Shown here: positions 1 to 9,500 of the stretch, piece by piece
How the letters are laid out: each line of letters begins with the position of its first letter
Position numbering within the stretch: position 1 is the stretch's first letter
Assembly (NCBI GenBank): GCA_037501455.1
Contig: CM074855.1
Span: 36,303,001-36,367,000, forward strand
DNA from: Lantana camara
Taxonomy: Eukaryota > Streptophyta > Magnoliopsida > Lamiales > Verbenaceae
Reading direction: 5' to 3'
DNA: 64,000 nucleotides
The notes under the pieces: generated by a model
Told to the model about the DNA's origin: nothing
Database searches by the model: none
What the model saw: the letters and a program-made list of their open reading frames with translations, nothing else
Position numbers and translations under genes: made by a program

Positions 1-2006
1 ACATTACATGCTTGTTTAATTATCATGTGATCATGCAATTCAATTATAGTGGACACGTATCAATTTCATGAACTCCTTTACTCCGGGTGATGGTGGGTTT
101 GCAAGGCCCTAACCATCCATGCTACGTACGTCAAGAACATGACTCCCACGTACGGGATTCCTTCCTCGACTGAACCTCCTGGTGGATTCAGGGTCATCCC
201 AAAGTTGTGAGGATAGTGCAAGAGTTACCCGTCAGCCCTTATTTCCTCGGTTGGCTCAATACACTACCCTCGGGCCCAAATGTGAACATGCTTACTCGCC
301 CAAAACAATCAATCAATCAATTCAGTCCGTTCAGTTCAATCATGAAATCCGTTTAAAATCCATATGGTTTGGAAAACTATAGATATATATAGATACATTT
401 TGGCTTAAAACATTACATAGAGTCATATCGGTTCTATATATCTAGAATTAAACCTCACTTGTGCCGGAAAATAACAAGAATATAACTATGAAGCTTGCTC
501 CTCGTCAACAGGAAGAAGATCTGTGCAACAAGGACAAGTGTTCGTGAGACACGACTTATATGAACCATTTAAGACGCACGACAACGTCATGGATCAATAT
601 ATCATGTAATAACAATCAAGGAATGTCAAATAAGAGCATAATTATCAATAAACCAAGTATATAACTCATATAAGTCACATACGGGAGCCAAGGAAGTGAA
701 ATGAATGCAATAAGAGAGGTTTTGGTGAAGTTTGGCAAAAATGGACAATTTTAGGAAATGTACATGCTGAGGGAAAACTGGAATATCTTTAATTCTAGAA
801 GTTGGAATTGAGTTTTGTTTGCTGGATATGAAACTAGACACAAATACCTTTCCGATGATATATGGATCGTTTTCTAGTTCAAAGTGAGGAAAAATGGCGT
901 AAGTTTGAAGTTAGGTGAGTGCAGTTTTTCGGGAAAGTGGCGACACCTAAAATAATTGATTATATCTCACAAATTAGAAAAGATATTGAGATAATTCCAA
1001 TTGGAGGTTGTTCTAGACTTCAAGAGGTTTTCGTGACTTCAAAATTCAGGCCATTTAGAGGGAGAAACGCCCGTTTGAAAAATAAACTGAAAGCAGAAAC
1101 GGGCGTTTGGAAGCACTCCGGTGATGCAGTAGGTTCCCAAACGTGCGTTTGGTGTTATAACTAAGGTACCAAACGGGCGTTTGGAAGAGATCTGGGCGAA
1201 AAACAGGGGCTAAGCACGGGAATTGGCTCCCAAGACTTCCCAACACAAAATCAATGCAAGAAATCAACTCAAAACTATTATATAACATGTATATAACCAT
1301 ATATATCAATTAGGCACCATTTAATCCATCAAATATGCATCAATCATCAAGGAATCATCAATCAAAACCCATATAATATCATGAACTCCAACTTTCATAT
1401 TATTCAAGAAATCATGCAAGCTTTGAAGTTTAATGACCCTAGTCAAGCTTCTAACCACACATAACCAAGGAATCATCATGTAATCTTCAAACCCTACTCT
1501 ATATCCAACTCAAGAGATTCATCACATACTTATATATACCTTGAGAGAAAGATGGAAGGAAAGAGATGAAATGAAGATGATGATGATGCTTCCAATTATG
1601 CAACTTCTTCCTTGAATTCTAGCTTGAAATAAGATGAAATCTTCCCTTCTCTCCTCATTGTGTTTCATTCGTGTTCTTGTGTGTAATTTTTGATGAAATA
1701 TGATAAATGAAATGGAAGAGATAACATGCATAAGATAATTACAAAAGTCTTCCACTAAAACATATGAGTCATCACATTTTGCTAATAAGTCCCTCAATTA
1801 TATGAATGCATGCAATCAAGTTTTAGTCCATGTAAAATGATCATTTAACTCCACATATTAAGAAAATTGAGCAATTAGGGTCATATATGAGAAAATATTC
1901 ACATTACCAATTTGTTCATATAATTTCATGGAAATATTAAGAATCTAATGCCATGAAATTTATAAATTAACACATAATGATGGAATGGAAAAACCGGGGC
2001 GTTACA
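1..2006 (-). mobile_element. LTR E (Ty3/Gypsy, Tekay-like), reverse, cut by window start
   Basis: The right edge ends GGGGCGTTACA at 2006, the reverse complement of the TGTAACGCCCC start shared by the other LTRs here. The interior shares long stretches with H, in the same order: a GC-rich module at about 60-290, a block at 840-1240 and a palindrome cluster. After 2006 the older LTR D resumes with TTACAAATG, so E was inserted in D's 5' LTR. The left end and left target duplication lie outside the window, so solo LTR versus full element cannot be decided. Short ORFs here match nothing and are not called. Confidence 0.85.
1065..1184. repeat. Palindrome cluster in LTR E
   Basis: Four short palindromes: AAACGCCCGTTT (1065-1076), AAACGGGCGTTT (1097-1108), CCAAACGTGCGTTTGG (1137-1152) and CCAAACGGGCGTTTGG (1169-1184). 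They lie about 820-940 bp from the LTR's own 5' end (2006, reverse). H carries the same set. Confidence 0.85.
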
Positions 2007-3327
2007 TTACAAATGTTCATGCATTGCATTCTTATGTGAACAATGTGCATTCATTAGTCGTATTGTGCTTTAAGGGGGATTTCCTTACTACGAACCAAAT
2101 TTATTATTCATTTCCCGAGCCTACATTGCCCTAGCATCTCATTGGAACCCTAGAGGTTCATAACTCATGTTCCCCAGTCATATGAACATATTTTCCAATC
2201 TTCGAAATCCTTTCTTGATCATTAGGGGGATTTTGGGAATTTTGTCAAAAAGTACTATTCATTTTCCGAACTATCACTACTCTGTTTTATTAAAGAAACA
2301 CTGGAGGATTTACACATATCTTTTCTAAATTTTTCAGTTTGTTTTTCAATGCTTCGAGGCTTCGTTTGTATGTCCAGATCAATTTAAGAATTTATTTTCA
2401 AAGAATATTTTCCCGTCGGCGGAACATATTTCCACCGGCAAAACCTTTTAACCCTTGAGATCATAGCCATAACGTTCCACGTTTTTTTCTACATTTTTGG
2501 AAAGCTTTTCGGATCCTTAAATCATACCCTATCATTTATTTTATAATTAAATCATTTTATGAAATTAAGGAAAACCCTTTCTTCCGAAGTTTACAACTTT
2601 TAAACCGTATGTCCGATTTCGACCCATGAGTAACCGTTTCGAAGCTAATTTTATTTTCTAGCTCTTGGGTACTTTTTAAACTCCTAAAATACGCAAGATG
2701 AAGCTGAAATTATGAAAATACCCCTCTCCTAACAATTTTACTAAGAGCAAACCTACTTTAGGGTATTTTCTAAAGTTACCCCATTCCAAGTCCCTAAAAT
2801 AAATATTATTTGCACAAAGGTCCCTCTCTATAACTATAAATAAGTGTGCTAGGCTCTTATTTTTGCTCACACCTTCTCTTTTCTCCCTAAAGAGGTCCGA
2901 CACAACCCTCCCCGCCCCCCCTCCCCAACAAATTCTAGGTAAGTTTTATTTATTTATTTTTATGTTTTAATTAGTTAATTTATGTTTTAATTTAGGTTTT
3001 AATTTATATTTTTATTATGTGCTTTGATTATGCTAGAATTTAGGTTATATTATATGCTTTATCTATGCATAATTATGTGTTTAAATTTATGCATTAATTT
3101 TATGAAATTTATGAATTATGTTACATATAGTATAGTTTATTAGAAAATGTGTTACATAATTTAATTATGTTACAATTTAATTATGTGACAATTATTATGA
3201 CATGTTACATATTATATTTTAATTAATTTATGATCATACTTAAGTAATTTAATTTAATGGTTACATGTTATTCAATGTTACATAATTAAAGTTTTAACCT
3301 ATAGTTTAATTGTTACATGTTTAATTA
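2007..3327 (+). mobile_element. Element D, 5' LTR, segment 1
   Basis: 2007-2912 aligns closely with 29915-30815, which follows a polypurine tract and so identifies the 3' LTR of the same element. About the first 80 bp of the 5' LTR are missing, displaced leftwards by E. From about 2940 the sequence is very AT-rich with degenerate repeats of tttaattta and ttatgttaca type. The segment ends at the target duplication AATTA (3323-3327) of element A and resumes at 13731. No gene is seen. Confidence 0.85.
2835..2842 (+). promoter_or_regulatory. Putative TATA box of LTR D
   Basis: TATAAATA followed within 30-50 bp by a pyrimidine-rich stretch typical of plant LTR start regions. The same box is at 30742-30749 in the 3' LTR. 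A splice-donor-like TCTAGGTAAGTT follows at 2934-2945. Confidence 0.5.
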
Positions 3328-3648
3328 TGTAACGCCCCGGTTTCCGGATGATCAGGTAAGCACGCCACGTGTGAGTTGAGTGTAGGTTTTATTTTATTTC
3401 TTTAATTTTATGGTATATTCTTACGTGGCATTCATACTTTTATAAAATTCATGAAACATTATTTATATCAATTCTTTGAATTCATATCATTGAAAATATT
3501 ATTTCATGACACGAAAAATGTTTCTTGCACAAAACAATTACCGAGAGTACTTCAAATTACCAAATTGTCCCTAGTTAAACGTTTTCTAAAATTCTAAGGA
3601 CTTGATTGTATAATTTTCAGGGGCATGATTGATTATTTTCCAAAGCTT

Positions 3649-3655
3649 TATAAAT
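3649..3655 (+). promoter_or_regulatory. Putative TATA box, element A 5' LTR
   Basis: TATAAAT about 320 bp into the LTR, repeated at 11388-11394 in the 3' LTR. This would place U3 at about 3328-3680 and leave a transcribed R-U5 part of more than 2 kb. The position is inferred from sequence only. Confidence 0.45.
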
Positions 3656-4307
3656 CTTATTGCATAACTTAGAGAGTTCAAGGATTAATTGGCAATTTGG
3701 CAATTTTCACATAAATCAAAGGGATGAATTACGTATCATCCTTCTCCCACATTCCTTGATCATTTTCATCAAAAATTTCCCAACCCTTTTTGCTCTCTCT
3801 CACTCTCGGTTCCTCCAAGGAAGAAAAGGAAGAAGTTTTCTCAATCAATCATCAAGATTTCAAGAAATCTTTCAAGAAATTTGGGAGTGATCATCATCAT
3901 CATCTATCTTCTCCATTTCTTTCACTTTAAGGTTGGGTTTGCTTGAAGCCATGATTCTTGATCATATTTTCCTTGACTAGGGTTTGAGTTTGGTGTGCTA
4001 GATGAATTAAATGGAGTTGAAAGCATGATTCTATGATCATATTAGGAATTATGGAATGATTCTTTCATGGATTTATTGGAAAATTGAACTTGATTGCTCA
4101 AGTTGGCCATGGACATGAAACCTTGAAAGCTTGAGGATATTGCATGTTTTATGTGTTTAAGTGTGATATTGTTATGCTATAAGTGTGTTTACATCATATT
4201 CCCAGAAATTAATGCATTTGGGGTCCAAAAATGGATTTTTGGTGATTGCTTTGTTGCTTCCCGTGAGCATCCCCTGTTTCTGCTCTGTTTTTTTTCAGTT
4301 GCAGAAA

Positions 4308-4540
4308 CTGGGAACGACCGTTCCCAGCCTCAAGCCTTTGTGGGAACGGGCGTTCCCATCTCTTTTCAAATAAAAGGGCGGCCGAGCATGGGAACGGCCG
4401 TTCCCATTTTGGCCTTGCGCCGGAAGGGCCGTTCCCAGCTCAAAGGCGCATTTTAAATGGGGGAAAACGTTGCCGCGTTTTCTGGGCAACGGGAACGACC
4501 GTTCCCATTTTTCAAAAGGGACCGAAACGGCCGTTCCCAC
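4308..4540. repeat. Palindrome cluster (GGGAACGnCCGTTCCC) in LTR A
   Basis: Six near-perfect palindromes: 4308-4327, 4341-4358, 4388-4407 (ATGGGAACGGCCGTTCCCAT, perfect), about 4422-4436, 4491-4506 and about 4521-4540. The same set lies 7739 bp downstream in the 3' LTR (12047-12279), with one substitution in the third copy. The spacers between copies are unrelated, so this is a set of dispersed palindromes, not a simple tandem array. Confidence 0.9.
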
Positions 4541-4979
4541 CTGGATTGCAGAACAAAAGTTTCTGCATAAAATTACAAAAATGACCCCTCGATCCAACGA
4601 CTTCTTTGGCCCCGAATTGCTATAATATGTGCTAATATGATGTGAAACGACATGCTATCATACCACATTGCATTTTCATGGTCGTCTCGACACATTTCCG
4701 CCGTTCGTCATATTTTAGTCATTTTAGTTCATGTCTCATGTTCATACGTCGTATTTGCACAGGTCACGAGGGCGTGGACGGGGAGCAAGCTCCTTAGAAC
4801 ACTTCTTTATTATAGTTGCAAGAAAAGGTGAGGTTTTGTTTTGGTAAAACGAACCTTATAACCCTTATGTGCTAGTTTTCGGCCAAAGCGTATTATAATT
4901 ATGAATGATTTCAAAACCATGAACATTTCAAGCAAGCAATTCATGATTTCAAGCATGTTTGGCGAGTACATGATTGCAC

Positions 4980-5190
4980 GTGGGCCCGAGGGTAATTCTT
5001 GAGTCAACCGGGAAAGCAAGGGCTGACGGGTAACTCCTGAATTATCCTCACATTGTTGGGATCACCCCCGAAGCCACTAGGAGATTAGTGGTGGAAGGAG
5101 TTCCGTGTCTAGAGGGTCATGTCCTCTACACACACCATGTCGTGGATAGTCGAGCCTTGCAAACTCGCTATCACCCGGAGGAAGAAGGAG
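4980..5190 (+). repeat. Conserved GC-rich LTR module (copy in A)
   Basis: Starts GGGCCCGAGGGTA, then GCCAACCGGGAAAGCA-type and GGGCTGACGGGTAACTC segments, ATCCTCAC, a CCACTAGGAGATTAGTGG palindrome and CCATCACCCGGAGG-type sequence. Related copies, in LTR orientation, occur in B (about 15607-15810), C, E, H, both J LTRs, K (about 54214-54425), L and M (about 60590-60810). The surrounding LTR sequence is much more divergent. Confidence 0.8.
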
Positions 5191-5889
5191 ACTGGGGATT
5201 AATCCGGCATGTCGGGTTATCCTCGGGTTATTGCATGATTTCAAGCATGGATTTGTTTATGTGAGCACTAAATAAATTGCATGATCACGTAATTATCAAG
5301 CAAGCAAGCATGATCACGTATTGTTCACGATTGGGAGTTCGGTTGGAGATTGCCCTTACTCGCCGGGGCCACATGTTCATGACATTGACAAGCATGATTA
5401 ATTAAACGTGTTAAAATGATTGGTTGTACTCTCGGGCAAAGACCAAGTTCTTGAATTATATATCTATTTTACTCTAAAGTCTTCACCCGAGGCTACAACT
5501 TGCATGTGACGTGTGATATATATATTATTGCCCCTCACTCAGTCTTCAGTAGACTGATACTTCACTTTTCAGGTACCCTTTTGAGCGTGGTCGTGCTAGG
5601 CGGGAGTCGTTCGAGTTTTGCATTTTCATGAGTCTAGCACCGTACCTTCATGTCTAGTACTTTTGAGATATTCATGTTATTGATCGGTATTAGTGTTTTT
5701 GGAATACTTGGTTATGTATATTATTAAGATGATGTATTGATAGTAAAGTGGTATCTATACATATCTATTTAATAAATATGGTACCTATACGTATAAATGA
5801 TCTTATTGCTTCCGCTTTCATTATCATGTTTGCTTTGGTGTTGTTGGGGAGAGTGTCCCGCCTAGCTCGTCATTTTTATTGTCACCCGT

Positions 5890-5950
5890 TCGCTGTGGTC
5901 TTGGTTCATGTATGAACTTTCCATTTCATACGTGGATCGAGGCTATAGTG
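5890..5950 (+). other. LTR-terminal hairpin (element A)
   Basis: CTTGGTTCATGTATGAA pairs with TTCATACGTGGATCGAG, a 17-bp stem with four G-T pairs. Outer arms CTGTGG/CTATAG extend it weakly. It ends about 36 bp before the LTR end and about 45 bp before the PBS. Equivalent hairpins occur in the other Tekay-like LTRs; see findings. Confidence 0.8.
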
Positions 5951-5994
5951 CGGGGGATGTGGTGCCCAGGGGGTTAGGGTGCTACATCTACAGG

Positions 5995-6006
5995 TGGTAT
6001 CAGAGC
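5995..6006 (+). other. Primer-binding site 1 (initiator tRNA-Met type)
   Basis: TGGTATCAGAGC, 8 bp after the LTR end. The following bases (TGGGGACCCGG) are not those that follow the PBS in the related Tekay-like elements; they belong to the inserted TRIM. Confidence 0.9.
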
Positions 6007-6291
6007 TGGGGACCCGGATTCGGTGTGCCAGCGAGGACGTTGGGCCCTCTTAAGGGGGGTGGACTGTAATAGCCAAAGGTGCTTTGTCCCACATCGGATT
6101 GGAGGTGGGCTTGAAGCCACTTTATAAAGTGGTGGATCCCCCTCCCCTTGTAGAGGCCTTTTCCTGGGTGGTTCCCTTCGGGGTCTGGTTCCCACCTGGG
6201 AGAAACAAAACCGTGAGGGTGGTTCCCTTCGGGGTCTGGTTCCCATCCAAAGCGGACAATATCGAACGGCGGGTTTTCGGGCTGTTACAAA
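5995..6291 (+). mobile_element. TRIM 3' half (PBS-interior-PPT-LTR) embedded in leader of element A
   Basis: Order seen: PBS (5995-6006), a short non-coding stretch, the purine-rich TTAAGGGGGGTGGAC (6050-6064), then a 225-bp LTR-like unit starting TGTAATAGCC (6065) and ending GGCTGTTACA (6289). AA and a second identical PBS follow. The LTR matches the solo LTR at 19024-19215 (shared GAAGCCACTTTATAA and GCGGACAATATCGAA). It contains an internal duplication of GGTTCCCTTCGGGGTCTGG (around 6169 and 6220). No coding sequence; the upstream TRIM LTR is absent, its place taken by A's own LTR. Confidence 0.8.
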
Positions 6292-6303
6292 TGGTATCAG
6301 AGC
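6292..6303 (+). other. Primer-binding site 2 (original PBS of element A)
   Basis: TGGTATCAGAGC followed by CCCGGTTGCAAAACCGAGG, the same PBS-proximal sequence seen in J and, with one base changed, K. CGGTT-GCAA-AACCG can form a GNRA-type stem-loop. This is therefore the ancestral PBS of the family. Confidence 0.9.
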
Positions 6304-6537
6304 CCGGTTGCAAAACCGAGGTTCTCGAGTCGTGTCAAGTCAATCTAGGTCGCACGACATAGGATTATGTGGTATTTGGGAGTCTGCATTTGGTTGACTT
6401 ACCTGAATTACTTATTTCTTCGCATTATTTGAGCTACTTGATCTTCTTTGAACATGTGTTACTTGATATTATGGAAATTGTGTGCACAAATTTGCATTAT
6501 TGATCAAGCCACGCATGTTTAGTGATCTAATTTCAGG

Positions 6538-9500
6538 ATGGAGCACGACCGATCCTCGAGGCACAGGCATCATCACCGCCGACATCATCGCCGCGAGAGA
6601 TCACCACCTCCTCCACCTGCCCAGGCACAGCCCCAGGATTTTATGAATGCAGTAGTGGGGCTAATCGATCAGAGGCTTCAGGAAAGGGTTCCTCCACCAC
6701 CTCCAGCACCAGTAGCACCTCCGGAGAACCCCATTTCTGCCATTTTACGAGAGTTTCAGAACCAGCGTCCCCCGAAGTTCTATAAGGGAGACGATATACA
6801 GGCAGAGATGTGGCTAAAAGAGATCGAAAGGATTTGGCAGCTTATCCCTTGTGACAGTCAGGAGAAGGCTCGCTGTACACTTACTCTTATTCAGGGCGAG
6901 GCCTATTCTTGGTGGGAGAGCACCCAGATCGTTCTGGAGGCAGCTGGGACAGAGATTACTTGGGAGGTCTTCGTACGGGAGTTCAGAAACAAGTATATTC
7001 CTCCAGCTTCCCGTACTCGCAGGTTGAGAGAGTTCACCGAGTTAAAGCAGGGAGGCAGGTCTGTGGGTCAGTATATCGCCGAGTTCGAGAGACTTTCTCG
7101 CTACGCACCCAATATAGCGAATGATGACTTTCACAAGGCGATGCAGTTCGTCCAGGGACTCAGGCCAGATATTCAGGATGCGCTGAAAGCAGCCAATACT
7201 AGCACCTGGGCAAAAGCTACCACTAAGGCCCTAAAAGTTGAAGATTCGGATAATGCTAGGAAAGCTACTTTACGGATTGGACAGGCTTCGGGCTCGAGAG
7301 CAGGTCAGGGATCGAGCTCAGGGAAAAGGCCGATGATTCACTCTGCACCCCCAGCTCAGAAGAACCCCGGGAAGAAGCTTAAGGTGACAGGGCCATTTCC
7401 GAGAGGTCCAAGAGCTCCAGCACCACCCCAGCCACCTCAGAGACCGGGCTGCAGATGGTGTGGACTTCCTACACACACCTACGATAACTGCAGACGCCGG
7501 TTGGGCTTATGTTTGATCTGCGGGAGTGACGAGCACATGGTTGACGGCTGTCCGGATCGTCAGGATCCACCACCTGCAGGACCGAGGCCACTTGTGAGGG
7601 CTCGAGCTTATGCACTCGCTGGAGAGGAGCAGGATGCAGAGATAGACCCCGCCGCGGTAGTTGAAGGTATTATTTGCATCCATGGCACGAACATCCATAC
7701 ATTATTTGATCCAGGAGCTACACACTCCTTTCTTGCGCACTCTATTGCTATTACTTTGTCTTTGCCTGCTATGTGTACTTCTGTGCGCTATCTAGTTAGT
7801 ACTCCTTTCGGTAGTAGGCGAGAGACGGATCAGGTTTACAGGGATGTTCCAGTGGTGATTGAGGGTCGGGAGTTTCTGACAGACTTCATTGTTATGCCGA
7901 TGGAGAGATACGGAGCTCTATTGGGGATGGAATGGTTATACAGGCATTGTGCTACAGTTGATTGTAGAGCTAAGAAGGTTCAGTTGGGGTCAGAGGTTGT
8001 TACGGGTTGTACTTCGAAGACTGTACCCCTACTTTCGTTTTCAGAGGCTCAGAGATTAGTCAGAGACGGGGCTACAGGGTTCATTGCCTATATTTTGAAC
8101 AAGCCAAAAGATCAGGTGAAATTAGAGGACACCGAAGTGGTAAAGGAATTTCCCGAGGTATTCCTGGAAAAATTGGATTCTTTGCCTCCTGAACGAGAGA
8201 TTGAATTTGTGATCGATCTTTTCCCGAGCGCTGAGCCGTATTCAAAGACTCCGTACCGGATGGCTCCAGCGGAATTAAAAGAATTAAAAGTCCAGCTGGA
8301 AGCATTGTTGGAAGTTGGGTACATTCGACCGAGTTCTTCGCCTTGGGGAGCACCAGTTTTGTTTGTAAAGAAAAAGGACGGGACTTTAAGAATGTGTATC
8401 GATTACAGGGAGTTGAACAGGATGACTATCAAGAACAAGTATCCCCTCCCTCATATCGAGGAGTTATTCGATATACTTCAGGGTTCCAAAGTTTATTCGA
8501 AACTGGATTTAAGACAGGGGTACTATCAGCTGCGAATCCGAGCAGAGGATATTCCTAAGACAGGATTCAATACTCGGTACGGGCACTACGAGTTCGTGGT
8601 TATGCCATTTGGATTAACTAACGCCCCTGCAGCTTTTATGGATATGATGCACCGGATATTCAGGCCTTTCCTCGATAAGTTCGTGGTGATTTTTATTGAT
8701 GACATTCTGGTTTTCTCAAAATCAACCGAAGAGCACGCGAGACATCTCAGGCTCGTTCTTCAGACATTAAAAGAACATCAGTTGTTTGCTAAGTTCAGTA
8801 AGTGTGAATTTTGGATCGATCGGGTTTCTTTCTTAGGACATATGATTTCAGGAAAAGGGTTGGAAGTCGATCCCTCGAAAATCGAGGCTGTGCTCAAGTG
8901 GGAGAAACCAAAGAATGCCTCGGAAATTAGAAGCTTCTTAGGATTGGCCGGTTATTATAGAAGATTTGTTCAGGACTTCTCCAAGATTGCTGCACCCCTA
9001 ACCCGATTGACAAAGAAGGATGTTAAGTTTGTCTGGGACGAGAAGTGTGATCAAAGCTTTAATTTTCTGAAAGAAAAGTTAGTCTGAGCTCTGGTATTAA
9101 CTTTACCCGAGGGTTCAGAGGGATATGCAGTGTACACAGATGCTTCTAAGGAAGGCTTAGGTTGTGTTTTGACTCAGAAAGGCAAAGTGATCGCTTATGC
9201 TTCTCGAAAGCTAAAGGAATATGAAAGGAATTATCCGACACACGACCTAGAGCTTGCAGCCGTGATCTTTGCTCTCGGGAAATGGAGACATTATCTTTAC
9301 GGGACTTCCTTTGAGATTTTTACCGACCACAAGAGCCTCCAGTATTTATTCACACAGAAGGATTTGAATATGAGGCAACGGTGTTGGATGGAAAAGTTGG
9401 AGGATTATGATTGTACAATTAAATACCATCCCGGGAAAGCAAATGTGGTCGCCGATGCACTTAGCAGAAAGGCGAGTGTATCGAGTTTGGAAACAAAGGA

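Larger units (their letters stand above)
3328..5986 (+). repeat. Element A 5' LTR
   Basis: Begins TGTAACGCCCC and ends GGTGCTACA. In order it holds the TCAGGTAAGCACGCC tip motif, a TATA box (3649), a pyrimidine/adenine stretch, a donor-like AAGGTT (3930), six palindromes (4308-4540), the GC-rich module shared by most LTRs here (about 4980-5190) and the terminal hairpin (5890-5950). The small ORFs inside it repeat in the 3' LTR and are not genes. Confidence 0.97.

Noticed and set aside
4308..4540. GC palindromes read as transcription terminators
   Set aside because: Hairpin-type terminators are bacterial; this is plant nuclear DNA and no T-run follows.
4151..4597. ORFs of 60-100 codons across the LTR palindromes (also 11890-12336)
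   Set aside because: They are translations of repeated palindromic DNA duplicated in both LTRs, with no domain or codon-usage support.
5995..6006. tRNA gene at TGGTATCAGAGC sites
   Set aside because: The sites are only 12 bp complementary to the 3' end of initiator tRNA-Met and have no tRNA body; they are primer-binding sites.
6084..6362. Overlapping ORFs on both strands near the leader of element A
   Set aside because: They arise from the internal duplication in the TRIM LTR; no protein family resemblance.
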